NCBI RefSeq assembly: GCF_000381745.1
Contig: NZ_KB906981.1
Location: 17,279 to 81,278 of the forward strand
DNA: 64,000 nt
From: Psychromonas ossibalaenae ATCC BAA-1528
GTDB taxonomy: Bacteria; Pseudomonadota; Gammaproteobacteria; Enterobacterales; Psychromonadaceae
Reading direction: 5' to 3'
Shown piece by piece: positions 29,634 through 39,956 of this stretch. The stretch's first letter is position 1, and each line of letters starts with the position of its first letter. Under the pieces are notes generated by a model. It had not been told where the DNA came from. It saw only the letters and a list, made by a program, of their open reading frames with translations, and made no database searches. The translations under genes and the position numbers were made by a program.

Positions 29634-30275
29634 GTGGCTTCTCAGTTTAAAAATCGATTAGTTGGCGTAACAATTTTAGCTACTTTAGTTGTTATCTTTT
29701 TACCCACCATTATTGACGGTAAAAAAGCCGTATATCATGATGATTTTGTTTCAACACCGATTCAGCCGGTTGTTAAAGAGCATACCTTTGCTGTTGCTGA
29801 GCCTGAGCTGCAAACTGAAGAGCAGGTCGGTCTGCCGGAAACCACCGAGATTGTTGTTGATGATCTTGTGCCGCAGGAAACTGCACCTGCGGTTGAAGAA
29901 AATGACAAGTGGGAAATTGAGCAGGTTGAAAAACCAGTTGAAATAAAAACACAAGTGGTTAAAACGCAGAAGCCGGTTAAAGAGATTACTGTTAAGCCCT
30001 CTGAGCCTGTTAAAGCTAAGATGCCGAAAAATGCCTGGACTATCCAGCTTGGCGCTTTTCAAAATGCCGCTAATATCAATGCGCTTTTGAAAAAATTAAA
30101 CAAAGCCGGTTTTCAGGTTCATACTATCCCAACGGACGTTATTGACGGTGTGTTAACACGTGTTTTTGTCGGCCCGGATGTATCTAAAAAGAAACTTGAA
30201 AAACAGCTTCCTCGGCTTAAACGCCTCACTAAACTACAGGGCAAACTGGTTGTTTTTGATGCTGTAAACCCATAA
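29634..30275 (+). CDS. dedD: Cell-division protein DedD (SPOR domain)
   Basis: A 213-residue bitopic inner-membrane protein. The N-terminus MASQFKNRLVGVTILATLVV aligns with E. coli DedD and includes the transmembrane helix (about residues 8-25). A long Pro/Glu/Val-rich periplasmic linker follows, then a C-terminal SPOR domain (from about 135, WTIQLGAFQNAANINALLKK) that binds denuded septal peptidoglycan. The start is a GTG at 29634 with AAGGA overlapping the folC stop. It belongs to the truA-folC-dedD-cvpA-purF cluster. Confidence 0.92.
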   Translation: MASQFKNRLVGVTILATLVVIFLPTIIDGKKAVYHDDFVSTPIQPVVKEHTFAVAEPELQTEEQVGLPETTEIVVDDLVPQETAPAVEENDKWEIEQVEKPVEIKTQVVKTQKPVKEITVKPSEPVKAKMPKNAWTIQLGAFQNAANINALLKKLNKAGFQVHTIPTDVIDGVLTRVFVGPDVSKKKLEKQLPRLKRLTKLQGKLVVFDAVNP

Positions 30276-30282
30276 TTATAGT

Positions 30283-30330
30283 CTTAACCTGAAGATAGCA
30301 AATTGTCTATTTTCAGGTTGTTAAGATATT
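30283..30330 (+). terminator. Hairpin after dedD
   Basis: CTTAACCTGAA pairs with TTCAGGTTGTTAAG (one bulge) with further pairing GATAG/CTAT inside, followed by ATATTTTT. A probable terminator or attenuator between dedD and cvpA. Confidence 0.55.
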
Positions 30331-30402
30331 TTTACAACATCTTTTGTTTATCTCTGTTAGAATGCGCGCGTTTAAAACTATTAGTTATTATTAAGGATAA
30401 CA

Positions 30403-30897
30403 ATGAATTGGTTTGACTTTACGATCATCGGTATTATTGCATTTTCAGCACTGATTAGTTTAATTCGCGGATTCACCAAAGAAGCCGTTTCCCTCACTAC
30501 CTGGTTTACCGCCTTTTTTATTGCCAGTAATTTTTATCCCGAAGTAGCAGTTTATCTCACCCAGCTTAATGATGAATTAGTTAGAAATTCAGCAGCCATT
30601 GCGATTTTGTTTGTATCTGTTTTATTACTGGGTGCATTAATCAACTATATTATTAACCGCTTAGTTGCCGTAACTGGATTATCTGGTACAGATCGCCTTT
30701 TAGGGGTGTTGTTCGGCGCTATTCGTGGGGTATTAGTTGTCAGCGCATTGTTATTTTTTATTGACTCGTTTACCAGCTTTAATGAAGCGCCATGGTGGAC
30801 TGAATCGACCTTGATTCCGGAATTTGGTATTATTATCGAGTGGTTCTTTAAGCATATTGAAAACTCATCGAGTTTTTTAAATCACTTTTCAAAATAA
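30403..30897 (+). CDS. cvpA: CvpA family inner-membrane protein
   Basis: A 164-residue membrane protein with four hydrophobic segments. The N-terminus [20 protein letters not shown] and following [12 protein letters not shown] are characteristic of CvpA (colicin V production protein). Its molecular role is unknown; in enterobacteria it is needed for colicin V export and bile or envelope tolerance. It lies directly upstream of purF as in E. coli, but the 163-bp gap to purF is longer than in a tight operon. I did not find a clear PurR box upstream. Confidence 0.92.
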   Translation: MNWFDFTIIGIIAFSALISLIRGFTKEAVSLTTWFTAFFIASNFYPEVAVYLTQLNDELVRNSAAIAILFVSVLLLGALINYIINRLVAVTGLSGTDRLLGVLFGAIRGVLVVSALLFFIDSFTSFNEAPWWTESTLIPEFGIIIEWFFKHIENSSSFLNHFSK

Positions 30898-31060
30898 ATT
30901 TATTTGTAAAAATTAGTGGAAATTATGAGTTTGTCAGCAGCATCCTGCCGCTCAAACTCCTGTATATAAGCAGTATCAACCGGTCTTGCACAGCTATCTG
31001 TCAGATTGAAAAATATATTTAAAATTAATCATTAACTACCTAAAATAAAGGCGTAAATTT

Positions 31061-32575
31061 ATGTGTGGAATCGTGGGCATCGTTGGATCAACCCCTGTTA
31101 ATCAGAGCATTTATGATGCATTAACAGTCTTACAACATCGTGGACAAGATGCAGCTGGTATTGTCACCATTGCAAATGATAATTTTAAACAGCGCAAAGC
31201 GAATGGTCTAGTCAAAGATGTTTTTGCATCTAAGCACATGCAGCGTTTAAAAGGCACTATCGGCATCGGTCATGTGCGTTATCCAACAGCAGGTAGTTCA
31301 AGTGCAGCTGAAGCGCAGCCGTTTTATGTAAACTCTCCCTGGGGACTTGCATTAGCACATAACGGCAACCTGACAAATGCTGCCGGTCTTCGCGAATCCT
31401 TAATCAAATCCCGCCGTCATATCAATACGACTTCTGATTCGGAAGTATTATTAAATATCTTTGCCGCTGAGCTTGATAAAGTCGAAGGCAAAAAATTAAC
31501 GCCAGATGATATTTTTAATGCGGTAAGTGACGTTCATAAGCAGGTAAGCGGTGCTTACGGCGTAGTTTCATTAATGATTGACCACGGATTAGTGGCATTT
31601 CGTGATCCCGATGGTATTCGTCCTTTAGTATTAGGATCTCGTAAAACAGAAGAGGGTGATACGGAATATATTGTTGCTTCTGAAAGTGTCGGCCTGGACA
31701 CTATCGGTTTTGAAGTGATGCGCGATGTTGAACCCGGTGAAGCGGTTTATATTACTGAAGATCGTCAGCTGTTTACTAAACAGTGTGCACAAAAAAGCAG
31801 CCTGCACCCGTGTATATTTGAATACGTATATTTAGCGCGTCCGGATTCTACATTGAGCGGCATTTCAGTCTATGAAGCACGTTTAGAAATGGGCCGTACT
31901 TTAGGCGCTAAAATAAAACGTGAGTGGGCTGATGTTGAAATTGATGCCATTATTCCTATTCCGGAAACCTCCAATGAGATTGCTTTAGTGATGTCAGAAG
32001 TTTTAGAGCTGCCTTATCGCCAGGGATTTGTTAAAAACCGCTATATCGGCCGTACCTTTATTATGCCGGGGCAGACCCAGCGCCGTAAGTCAGTACGCCG
32101 TAAATTAAATCCCATCACAGCTGAATTTAAAGGTAAAAATGTTCTGCTGGTTGATGATTCAATTGTACGCGGTACCACTTCGGAGCAGATTGTGGAAATG
32201 GTACGCGATGCCGGTGCTAAAAAAGTCTACCTAGCTTCTGCCGCACCGCCGGTTTGTCATCCTAACGTTTATGGTATTGATATGCCGACAGCCAGTGAGT
32301 TAATCGCTCATGGGCGCAGTGTTGAACAGATCAGTGACAGTATAGGCACCGATGCGTTGATTTATCAGGATCTTGAGGACCTAAAAGCAGCTGTAGGTAA
32401 ACAAAACCCGGATGTTGACGGTTTTGAATGTTCAGTGTTTGACGGTATTTATGTAACTGGAGATGTAACTCAAGAGTATTTTGATTATTTAGCCAGTCTG
32501 CGCAGTGAAGATGCCAAGAAAATTCAAGAGCAGAAAGAAGAGATTGCCAGCCTGGAATTACATAACGAGTCGTAG
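31061..32575 (+). CDS. purF: Amidophosphoribosyltransferase
   Basis: First committed step of purine synthesis: PRPP plus glutamine gives 5-phosphoribosylamine. It is an Ntn-hydrolase; after Met removal the catalytic Cys is the first residue (MCGIVGIVG). The glutaminase domain covers about residues 2-230, with RGQDAAGI and AHNGNL. The phosphoribosyltransferase domain has the PRPP loop [13 protein letters not shown] near 365. The 504 residues are the E. coli length. A strong terminator follows. Confidence 0.96.
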   Translation: MCGIVGIVGSTPVNQSIYDALTVLQHRGQDAAGIVTIANDNFKQRKANGLVKDVFASKHMQRLKGTIGIGHVRYPTAGSSSAAEAQPFYVNSPWGLALAHNGNLTNAAGLRESLIKSRRHINTTSDSEVLLNIFAAELDKVEGKKLTPDDIFNAVSDVHKQVSGAYGVVSLMIDHGLVAFRDPDGIRPLVLGSRKTEEGDTEYIVASESVGLDTIGFEVMRDVEPGEAVYITEDRQLFTKQCAQKSSLHPCIFEYVYLARPDSTLSGISVYEARLEMGRTLGAKIKREWADVEIDAIIPIPETSNEIALVMSEVLELPYRQGFVKNRYIGRTFIMPGQTQRRKSVRRKLNPITAEFKGKNVLLVDDSIVRGTTSEQIVEMVRDAGAKKVYLASAAPPVCHPNVYGIDMPTASELIAHGRSVEQISDSIGTDALIYQDLEDLKAAVGKQNPDVDGFECSVFDGIYVTGDVTQEYFDYLASLRSEDAKKIQEQKEEIASLELHNES

Positions 32576-32598
32576 TTCTTTCCATCTCCCTGCTTAAT

Positions 32599-32637
32599 TA
32601 ATGCCCGACAGTTACTCACTGCCGGGCATTTTTTTAT
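32599..32637 (+). terminator. Terminator after purF
   Basis: AATGCCCG(A)CAG pairs with CTG(C)CGGGCATT and is followed by seven T. It lies between purF and the convergent RND pump gene. Confidence 0.9.
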
Positions 32638-32679
32638 TAGACATTTTATGTTTATGAATTAACTCAGCTTGGCCTTATA

Positions 32680-35600
32680 TCAAGCATGTTCATGTTTGTG
32701 AATTAAACCAAAGTCCGCCAGGATGGCATAGGCGCTTGGGATAATAAACAGTACCAGCAGGGTAGAAGTGAAAATGCCAAACACTATTGATATCACCAGA
32801 GGCTGAACCACCTGTGCCTGCAGGCTGGTTTCCAGTAACAGCGGCAGCAGACCGGCGGCAGTTGTTAAGGATGTTAGAAATACCGCTCTGAACCTTTCTC
32901 TGCTGGCCAGTACTACCGACTTGTGCACACTGTCTCCTTCGTCAACATGATGACGTATATACTGCACCAGTAATATTGAATCGTTGACAACGATACCAGC
33001 TAAAGAGATAAAGCCCATGATAGAAGGCATTGATAAGCTGTGTCCGAGCATGAAGTGTCCCCAGATCACGCCGATTAAAGCAAGCGGAATTGCCAGCATG
33101 ACCACAAAAGGTTCTAGGTAGCTGCGGAACTGGAAACTAAGGATAGTAAACAGACCAAACAAACCAATCATAAAACCTTTTGACAATGATGAACCGGTTT
33201 TAGCCGTTTCTTTGCTGGCTCCTTCAAAGTCGACTCTTAAACTTGGGTATTGTTTTCTAATCTCGGGAATAAATTCATCACGAACTTTCTGCAGAATTTC
33301 GCTGCTGTTGGCCTTTTTTTTATTCACCTCTGCCATCACAGTTACAGTTCTTAAACTGTTAACCCGTGAGATACGTACAAATGAGCGCTGGTAATCAAGA
33401 TCCGCTATGGCATTAAGCGGCAGTTGACTGCCGTCGGGCATAATGATCGGGAAGTTTTCTAAGACGCGCAGGGAGCCTGCCTGCTGCTTATTAAATCTAA
33501 CCTCTATCTCGATATTTTCAGGGCCAACTTGAATATTATCAGCTGTCTGACCGAAATAGGCAGCACGAAGCTGCAGTGCCACCGTTTTACCGTCCACTCC
33601 ATAGACTTCTGCACCGGGTTTTAAACTGATGCTTATCTCTTCTTTACCGGGACGCATATCATCTAAAATACCGTGGACGCCGGAAAACTCGGCCAGATAA
33701 GCCTGCAGCTGCAGTGATACCTCTTTAAGCTTGTAAAGGTCGTTATGCTGTAGACGGACTTCAATATCTCGTCCTGCAGGCCCCATCACAGGTTGTTTAA
33801 ACACCACTGAAATAGGTGTCGCCAACTCTCCTGCGGCTAAACGCCAGTCTTCAATAAAGTCATCAATATAAGTATTACGGATCTCGGCCGAGAGCATGTT
33901 TACACGTACAGTAGCCAGGTGTGCGCCTTGTTCACCGGCATCACTGTTAAAATTAAACTGTGTTGTAATATCCTGAATAAGCGGGCTGGGTTCATCATTT
34001 TTCTGATTATAGGTCTCAGCAACTGTTTTAGCACTCTGTGTTATTTTGTCGACAATCTGCTCAGTTTGACTCAGTGAAGATCCTGGCGGTAAGATAATAC
34101 GCGCTTCAGCTATATCACCGTCTAATTCCGGAAATGCGACAAATTTCACGGCGCCGCCGACAACCAAAGAGATGGAAATAAGCAGGAATCCTAATACGCT
34201 TCCCACCGAGACATAACGCCATTTGACAACAAAGGTAACCGCAGTAACTAGTTTAGTATTTCTAAAATGTTCAAACTTATCTAAAAAGCTGCGCTTCCAC
34301 TGCCACATCGGTCTTTCTGTTGATTTGTTAGTGAGAGAGTGATTGAGGTGATTCGGCAGAATACAAAAAGCTTCTATCAGGCTGATACTCAATACCAGAA
34401 TCAATACCATAGGTACTACAGACAATACTGCACCCATCTGTCCGTCTAACCACAGCAGACTGCCGAAAATAAAAATAGTGGTTAAAAAGGAGGAAACAAC
34501 GCCGGGAGCTACTTTTTTTACGCCTTTACTGACCGCTTCCTGCGGTGAAAAGCCGCGGTCAATGTGCGAGGCAATGGATTCTGCAATTACAATCGCATCG
34601 TCCATCATAATACCGATTGCCATCAGTAAACCCACTAGGCTCATTATATTTATTGAAAGCCCCAATATACTCATCAGGAATAAACCGCCCATAAAAGCCA
34701 CGGGTAAGCCGGCTGAAACCCAGAAAGAATAACGCAGAGAGAAAAACAGCCACATACTGCAGAAAACTAAAATAATACCCTGCCAGCCGTTTTTTATCAT
34801 CATGGCTAATCTGTCTTTAAGCAGTGATGATAAATCATTAGTTAAAGTTAAAGTCACTCCCTCCGGGGCGCGTAAATTTTCCTGGTCAACAAACTCCTGT
34901 ACTTTTGCTTTTATACGCAGTGCATCATCAGCTTTATTTTTTTTGATATTTAAAACAGCAGAAGGGTGACCGTCAAAGAGAATTTTCTCTTCATCAACTG
35001 AAAATTTATCTGTGATAGTGGCGATATCTGCCAGGCGCACAATGCCGCCGTCTGCATTAGATGAAATAACCGTGGAGCCTAACTCAAACGGGGTTACTTT
35101 CTGCTGATCAAAACGTATCAGCAGCGTTTTTTCAAACAGTTCAATATTACCGCTGGGCATTTTAACATTCTGCCTGTTTATCTTATCGGCAATATCATTA
35201 ACGGTTAAAGACAGACGTCTGACCGCCTCCTGGTTAAGTTCAACACTTAACTGATGATCTGAAAATCCAGAAATGCTCACTAAGCTGACACCGGCATCCA
35301 CCTTCAGCCTCAACTTAACATCCTCGGCATAGGCTTTTAACTGCGGCCGGGTGGTATCGGCGGAAATTGCAATATCAACAACCGGCTCTGCCCAGTCCAG
35401 TTCTTTAACAATCGGTGCTTCAATTTCACTTGGAAAATCATTAATGGCGCCGATTTCTGTCTGCACGTCTACTAAAGAACGTCCAAGATCAACTTTTTCA
35501 TCCAGTTTGATAATCAGTGTAGCCATACCTTCAACAGCCTGACACTTGGTTTCTTCAATACTGGATAAACCGTCAATGGCATCTTCCATACGCAGACACA

Positions 35601-35781
35601 GGCTTTCTTCAACTTCAATAGGTGATGCGCCCGGATAAACAACAGATGCAGAGATATACGGCGGTGCAAATTCAGGAAAAGTTTCCCGCTTTATATTACC
35701 TAAACTGGACAATCCGAGCACTAGAAAACCGAGCATCAGTAAGTTAGCCAGCGTCGGGTGACGTGTTAAATAATTTATCAC
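32680..35781 (-). CDS. RND efflux pump, inner-membrane subunit
   Basis: A 1033-residue AcrB-type resistance-nodulation-division transporter. It has twelve predicted membrane helices with two large periplasmic loops. TM4 carries the proton-relay Asp pair in GIMMDDAIVIAES; the C-terminal half has AGIVVNDSILLVQYI. Substrates cannot be inferred; it resembles hydrophobic/amphiphilic drug pumps rather than CusA metal pumps, as the metal-relay Met and Glu pattern is not visible. The start is a GTG whose bases overlap the TGA of the adaptor gene, with AAGGAG eight bases upstream. No outer-membrane channel gene is in the cluster; a TolC encoded elsewhere is expected. Confidence 0.92.
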   Translation of the reverse strand: MINYLTRHPTLANLLMLGFLVLGLSSLGNIKRETFPEFAPPYISASVVYPGASPIEVEESLCLRMEDAIDGLSSIEETKCQAVEGMATLIIKLDEKVDLGRSLVDVQTEIGAINDFPSEIEAPIVKELDWAEPVVDIAISADTTRPQLKAYAEDVKLRLKVDAGVSLVSISGFSDHQLSVELNQEAVRRLSLTVNDIADKINRQNVKMPSGNIELFEKTLLIRFDQQKVTPFELGSTVISSNADGGIVRLADIATITDKFSVDEEKILFDGHPSAVLNIKKNKADDALRIKAKVQEFVDQENLRAPEGVTLTLTNDLSSLLKDRLAMMIKNGWQGIILVFCSMWLFFSLRYSFWVSAGLPVAFMGGLFLMSILGLSINIMSLVGLLMAIGIMMDDAIVIAESIASHIDRGFSPQEAVSKGVKKVAPGVVSSFLTTIFIFGSLLWLDGQMGAVLSVVPMVLILVLSISLIEAFCILPNHLNHSLTNKSTERPMWQWKRSFLDKFEHFRNTKLVTAVTFVVKWRYVSVGSVLGFLLISISLVVGGAVKFVAFPELDGDIAEARIILPPGSSLSQTEQIVDKITQSAKTVAETYNQKNDEPSPLIQDITTQFNFNSDAGEQGAHLATVRVNMLSAEIRNTYIDDFIEDWRLAAGELATPISVVFKQPVMGPAGRDIEVRLQHNDLYKLKEVSLQLQAYLAEFSGVHGILDDMRPGKEEISISLKPGAEVYGVDGKTVALQLRAAYFGQTADNIQVGPENIEIEVRFNKQQAGSLRVLENFPIIMPDGSQLPLNAIADLDYQRSFVRISRVNSLRTVTVMAEVNKKKANSSEILQKVRDEFIPEIRKQYPSLRVDFEGASKETAKTGSSLSKGFMIGLFGLFTILSFQFRSYLEPFVVMLAIPLALIGVIWGHFMLGHSLSMPSIMGFISLAGIVVNDSILLVQYIRHHVDEGDSVHKSVVLASRERFRAVFLTSLTTAAGLLPLLLETSLQAQVVQPLVISIVFGIFTSTLLVLFIIPSAYAILADFGLIHKHEHA

Positions 35782-37082
35782 TGCAGCTGCTCCTTGATTT
35801 CAGATGTTTTAAGGGACATACCGGCAATTGCAGGGATAAGGTCGTTAACCACCAGTTTCTGTCCTTCCTGTATATCACCGCTGATCACTGCTCCCTGCTT
35901 AGTACGATAAAGTACTTTTACCGGTTTTATCTGCAGCTTGTTTTCATTGTCCATTAGATAGATGTTATTCTCATGCAGGGCTTTTTCTGGAATCACGAAT
36001 TGTGCGGCGCTTGCTCCCTTAATGGCGGCTGCTAAAAACATGCCTTTGGTTAACGGCGGTTTCGAGGGAAGGTTGAGTTTCCTGAAGTCCTGTTCAACCT
36101 CTAAATACACACCTATAGTAGCCTGATCCGGATTAACTGTTTCTGCAACCCGGGTTACTTTAGCCGGCCATTGATATTCATTAGATGCCATCTGCAGTGA
36201 AACACTTGCAGCCAGATGCAGTGTTTCGATTGAAGGTAATGCGCCGTTTTGAGGGAGGTGCTTAATACTGCTCATTAAAATGTTCATATCTGAAAGAGAC
36301 AGTTCAGCCTTTATCTCAACAGTACCTAACTGATAAGCACTGAGCATCACGGAGCCTAAAGAAACAACCTGATCCTGTTCTATATTTACTTCGGCAATGC
36401 GTGCATCATAGGGCAGAATAAGTTTTGTTTTGCTCAGTTTGCGTTGACTGTCCGCCAATTTAGATTGATCGATACGTACCTGGGCAATGGTTACTTTACG
36501 ATCGTCCGGCAGGAGCTGTAAGGAACTCTGTAGATCCTGTACACGATTCTGCTGTTCTAACAGCACCTGTTTCTGATTTTCGACGCTGGAACTGGAGATA
36601 AGTCCTTTCTTTTTCAGCGTAAGTTGTCTTTGATATTCCTGCTTAACTAACTGCAGTTTCTGTTTTTCTAATTTCAGGCTGTCAGTAAAATTTTCCTCCT
36701 GCTGATCAATTCGCAGCAGCTGTGCTTCACTGGCATGTAAATTGGATTCAGCCTGGGCTAAATTGAGCTGATATTCGAGCGGATCAATTTCCAGCAGCAC
36801 TGTGCCTTTGGGAAGCAGGCGGCCTGTTTCTAATAATGGATTACGGTATATCAGTTTGCCGCTGACTTCGGCAATTCCCTGCCAGCTATGCTTAGGCGTT
36901 ACCCGGCCAAAACCTATGACCTGCGGCGCCGTCTGCTGGGTTTTTAACGTTATTATTTCAACCAGTCTGGCGCGGTCAAAACTGGCCTGCAGCTCAGGAC
37001 TGGGTTTGAGCTTGACAGCCAGTACCAGCACAATAACTCCGGCAATAAGTCCGAGTAAAAAAAAGCGTTTTTTATTTTCCAT
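35778..37082 (-). CDS. RND efflux periplasmic adaptor (HlyD/membrane-fusion family)
   Basis: A 434-residue adaptor linking the pump to an outer-membrane channel. An N-terminal signal anchor (residues 7-24) is followed by a biotinyl-lipoyl-like region near residue 65-105, then a long alpha-helical hairpin of roughly 100 residues rich in Gln/Glu/Leu (about 105-205), a beta-barrel domain, and a membrane-proximal domain. No lipobox Cys is seen. Its start overlaps the end of the TetR gene by 11 bases, and its stop overlaps the pump start, making a compact three-gene operon. Confidence 0.9.
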   Translation of the reverse strand: MENKKRFFLLGLIAGVIVLVLAVKLKPSPELQASFDRARLVEIITLKTQQTAPQVIGFGRVTPKHSWQGIAEVSGKLIYRNPLLETGRLLPKGTVLLEIDPLEYQLNLAQAESNLHASEAQLLRIDQQEENFTDSLKLEKQKLQLVKQEYQRQLTLKKKGLISSSSVENQKQVLLEQQNRVQDLQSSLQLLPDDRKVTIAQVRIDQSKLADSQRKLSKTKLILPYDARIAEVNIEQDQVVSLGSVMLSAYQLGTVEIKAELSLSDMNILMSSIKHLPQNGALPSIETLHLAASVSLQMASNEYQWPAKVTRVAETVNPDQATIGVYLEVEQDFRKLNLPSKPPLTKGMFLAAAIKGASAAQFVIPEKALHENNIYLMDNENKLQIKPVKVLYRTKQGAVISGDIQEGQKLVVNDLIPAIAGMSLKTSEIKEQLQ

Positions 37083-37734
37083 GATTATTTTCGTCCTGTG
37101 GTTTAAGTAAACCTAAGCTGAGTAATTGGATATTTTGTTCGGCAAGGCGTGCCAGAAATTCATCTGTAAATTTTATGTTATGTATTTTTTTAAAGTTATC
37201 CGGCATTAAAAAAGGAAAGACCATTAAGCTGATAAAGCTCATTCGTGCGCAGACAGGATCAATATTGTCCCTCAGCAGACCGGCTTTTTTAAGTTGTTCA
37301 AAGAGATCCATTTCCTGCGGACGCATAATGTCCAGCAGCAGCTGCCAGAGATCTTTGTTTTTATCTTCATTAGTATCAACACTGGCGAGCCGGAAAATTA
37401 ATTTCGGAAAGTCGGGGTTTTCGGCCATCACCTGATAGTAGGTACGCAGTATTTGTGCAGGGCCGTCGGGTAGGCTCTGTGACTGCATCTCCTGCATACG
37501 GGCAAAAACCGGTGCAGTGGTTTCACGAACCATAGCTGCAAACAGCTGCATTTTAGAGCCGAAATAATAACGAATCAGAGCGGGGTCAACACCTGCTTTC
37601 AACGCTATTTTACGCGTAGAAACCTTGTCATAATCATCTTCGGTAAACAGTGCTCTGGCGGCATTAATCAGTCTGCTCTGCTTTTGTGTATCTTTGGCCG
37701 GCCTGCCCGGACCGGTTGATTTTTCTGTCGGCAT
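37072..37734 (-). CDS. TetR/AcrR family regulator of the RND operon
   Basis: About 220 residues. The N-terminal helix-turn-helix comprises INAARALFTEDDYDKVSTR, then KIALKAGVDPALIRYYFGSK, the standard TetR recognition-helix region. The C-terminal domain would bind a ligand and dimerise. I prefer ATG 37734 with GGAG nine bases upstream; a GTG at 37749 is an alternative. It is the first gene of the tetR-adaptor-pump operon, so it probably represses its own promoter. A perfect 11-bp inverted repeat lies 60 bp upstream and is the likely operator. Confidence 0.9.
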   Translation of the reverse strand: MPTEKSTGPGRPAKDTQKQSRLINAARALFTEDDYDKVSTRKIALKAGVDPALIRYYFGSKMQLFAAMVRETTAPVFARMQEMQSQSLPDGPAQILRTYYQVMAENPDFPKLIFRLASVDTNEDKNKDLWQLLLDIMRPQEMDLFEQLKKAGLLRDNIDPVCARMSFISLMVFPFLMPDNFKKIHNIKFTDEFLARLAEQNIQLLSLGLLKPQDENNHGK

Positions 37735-37794
37735 AATATAATTCTCCACTTGATGAATATATTAGGCGATGACAGCTGGATGTGACAGCATAAT

Positions 37795-37824
37795 AATTCT
37801 TCAAAATTCATTATTTGAAGAATT
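37795..37824. promoter_or_regulatory. Palindromic operator candidate for the TetR-type regulator
   Basis: Arms AATTCTTCAAA and TTTGAAGAATT (11 bp, perfect) with an 8-bp spacer, 60 bp upstream of the regulator start. The length and symmetry suit a TetR dimer or pair of dimers. Confidence 0.6.
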
Positions 37825-37866
37825 TATTGATTATTGCGGGAGATAACACAAGTTTTAGGGTGATAC

Positions 37867-37893
37867 AAAAAAGCCAACAAGAAGTTGGCTTTT
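37867..37893 (-). terminator. Terminator after asnS
   Basis: On the minus strand, AAAAGCCAAC-TTCTT-GTTGGCTTTT with two more T. It separates asnS from the RND operon downstream. Confidence 0.88.
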
Positions 37894-37918
37894 ATATTCA
37901 GTGAATAATTTCTATGAC

Positions 37919-39319
37919 TTAGAAGTCAGCACTGCCTGGTGCACGAGGGAAGGCAATTACGTCACGGATGTTCTGCACACCGGTTACGTAAGAAACTAAA
38001 CGCTCAAAACCAAGACCGAAACCGGCATGAGGTACTGTACCGTATTTACGTAAATCACGGTACCAGCTGTAATCTTCTTTATCTAAGCCCATCTCTTCAA
38101 GACGCTTATCAAGTGCTTCTAAGTTTTCTTCACGCTGACTACCGCCGATGATTTCGCCGATACCCGGTGCTAATACATCCATAGCAGCAACGGTTTTACC
38201 GTCTGCATTTAATTTCATGTAGAACGCTTTAATATCTTTCGGGTAGTTCTGCAGAATAATCGGTGCACCTACATGCTCTTCAGCGAGGTAACGTTCATGC
38301 TCAGACTGTAGATCTACGCCCCATTCAACCGGGTATTCAAACTGTTTGTCACAGTTCTGCAGAATTTCAATCGCCTCTGTGTAGTCCATACGTACGAACT
38401 CAGAGCTGACCATTTTTTCTAAACGGGTGATAGCTTCTTTATCGACACGCTGTGCAAAGAAAGCCATATCATCAGCACGTTCAGTTAATACTGCGTTAAA
38501 TACATATTTAAGCATATCTTCTGCAAGCTGTGCCGCATCAGCTAAATCAGCAAATGCAATCTCAGGTTCAACCATCCAGAACTCAGCAAGGTGACGAGTT
38601 GTATTTGAGTTTTCAGCACGGAAAGTCGGGCCGAAAGTATAAACATTGCTCAGTGCACAGGCGTATGTTTCAGCGTTTAACTGACCCGATACAGTAAGAA
38701 AGGTTTCTTTACCGAAGAAATCTTTCTTGTAGTCAATTGCACCCGCATCAGTGCGCGGCAGATTTTCTAAATCAAGGGTGCTCACCTGGAACATTTCACC
38801 GGCACCTTCACAGTCACTGCCGGTAATAATCGGCGTGCTGATCCAGTTAAAGCCTTTTTCATAAAAGAAGTTATGAATGGCATGCGATAAACAGTTACGA
38901 ACACGCGTAACTGCGCCGAACATGTTGGTGCGCGGACGAAGATGTGCATGTTCACGCATATATTCAATGCTGTGACGTTTTGCAGACATAGGGTAAGTAT
39001 CAGGATCCTGAACAAAACCGACAACATTTACTGTCTCTGCCTGAATTTCAAAGCTTTGGCCTTTACCCGGGCTTTCTACTAATTCGCCTGTTACTTCAAC
39101 ACTGCAGCCTGCGGTTAAATTTTGAACATCAGAAGCATAATTTTCTAGGTCTGCAGGTACAACGGCCTGAATCGGGTCAAAACAAGAACCGTCATAAATT
39201 GCTAAAAATGAGATCCCGGCTTTTGAATCACGACGAGTGCGGATCCAGCCTTGAACCGTTACTTTTGTACCCACTGGGAATTTGCTGTTGAATATTTCAA
39301 CAATCGCTGTCTTTGACAT
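37919..39319 (-). CDS. asnS: Asparagine--tRNA ligase
   Basis: Class IIb aminoacyl-tRNA synthetase charging tRNA-Asn. An N-terminal OB-fold anticodon-binding domain covers residues 15-105 ([16 protein letters not shown]). The class II catalytic core has motif 2 ([25 protein letters not shown], shown here only by its position near 235) and motif 3 ([13 protein letters not shown]) close to the C-terminus, which ends [10 protein letters not shown]. The 466 residues equal the E. coli enzyme. It is flanked by its own promoter region and terminator. Confidence 0.96.
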   Translation of the reverse strand: MSKTAIVEIFNSKFPVGTKVTVQGWIRTRRDSKAGISFLAIYDGSCFDPIQAVVPADLENYASDVQNLTAGCSVEVTGELVESPGKGQSFEIQAETVNVVGFVQDPDTYPMSAKRHSIEYMREHAHLRPRTNMFGAVTRVRNCLSHAIHNFFYEKGFNWISTPIITGSDCEGAGEMFQVSTLDLENLPRTDAGAIDYKKDFFGKETFLTVSGQLNAETYACALSNVYTFGPTFRAENSNTTRHLAEFWMVEPEIAFADLADAAQLAEDMLKYVFNAVLTERADDMAFFAQRVDKEAITRLEKMVSSEFVRMDYTEAIEILQNCDKQFEYPVEWGVDLQSEHERYLAEEHVGAPIILQNYPKDIKAFYMKLNADGKTVAAMDVLAPGIGEIIGGSQREENLEALDKRLEEMGLDKEDYSWYRDLRKYGTVPHAGFGLGFERLVSYVTGVQNIRDVIAFPRAPGSADF

Positions 39320-39453
39320 TAGAATTAGTGCTCCATAATCACAGTTTTCACTGTTTTTTTCTAAAAATATTTAATAGACACACATCTTACCTTGGCTAGG
39401 TTGAGATACAAGTCTATGATTTGATAATCATCAAGTTTTTTTCGGGGTAGGTC

Positions 39454-39873
39454 ATGGAACAGCAATACGAGAGAAAACGGTTTCATAATGCGCATGAGTG
39501 GCGTCGTTTTTTTATGCTGTGGTTAACGGTTATTTTGTGGGCGGTTTTTTTAGCATATATGATGCTTTTTCATTACCAGCGGGAATTTTTTGAACCTCTG
39601 GTTATGTCGCACTTTGGTGTTGAATCTCCTCAGTATTATGAATTTGCGGAGATAAAATTATTTATGTACCTGATCTGGTCCTGCAGCATAGTATCTGTGC
39701 TGGCAATCGTTAATACCTGGGATAAGAAACGCCGCGATGGTGATAATACGCCGGATAAGTTTTTAATTGTAATTATGTCGGTCACGGTTATTTTTGCTTT
39801 TTATTATGCAAAAACAGATCTTAATTATTTGAACGGGCAACTGTCTATATTAGCTAATCTTTTTGGAGATTGA
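39454..39873 (+). CDS. Small inner-membrane protein, unknown function
   Basis: A 139-residue protein with three predicted transmembrane helices (about residues 19-42, 68-88 and 100-118) and a basic N-terminus containing a His-Asn-Ala-His-Glu-Trp-Arg-Arg stretch. No family is recognised. It has a good local start and its own terminator 35 bases downstream, so it is probably a real single-gene unit between divergent asnS and convergent bioA. Confidence 0.65.
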   Translation: MEQQYERKRFHNAHEWRRFFMLWLTVILWAVFLAYMMLFHYQREFFEPLVMSHFGVESPQYYEFAEIKLFMYLIWSCSIVSVLAIVNTWDKKRRDGDNTPDKFLIVIMSVTVIFAFYYAKTDLNYLNGQLSILANLFGD

Positions 39874-39907
39874 ACTCCAAGCCCAAGTCGCCGGAGTTAG
39901 GAAATAT

Positions 39908-39934
39908 AAAGGAGACATAAAGTCTCCTTTTTTC
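39908..39934 (+). terminator. Terminator after the small membrane protein gene
   Basis: AAAGGAGAC-ATAAA-GTCTCCTTT followed by TTT; 9-bp stem. Confidence 0.88.
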
Positions 39935-39956
39935 ATTCCGGTAAATAAAACTAAGA

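Noticed and set aside
30898-31060. PurR box upstream of purF
   Set aside because: I found no convincing ACGCAAACGTTTGCGT-like sequence before purF or cvpA.
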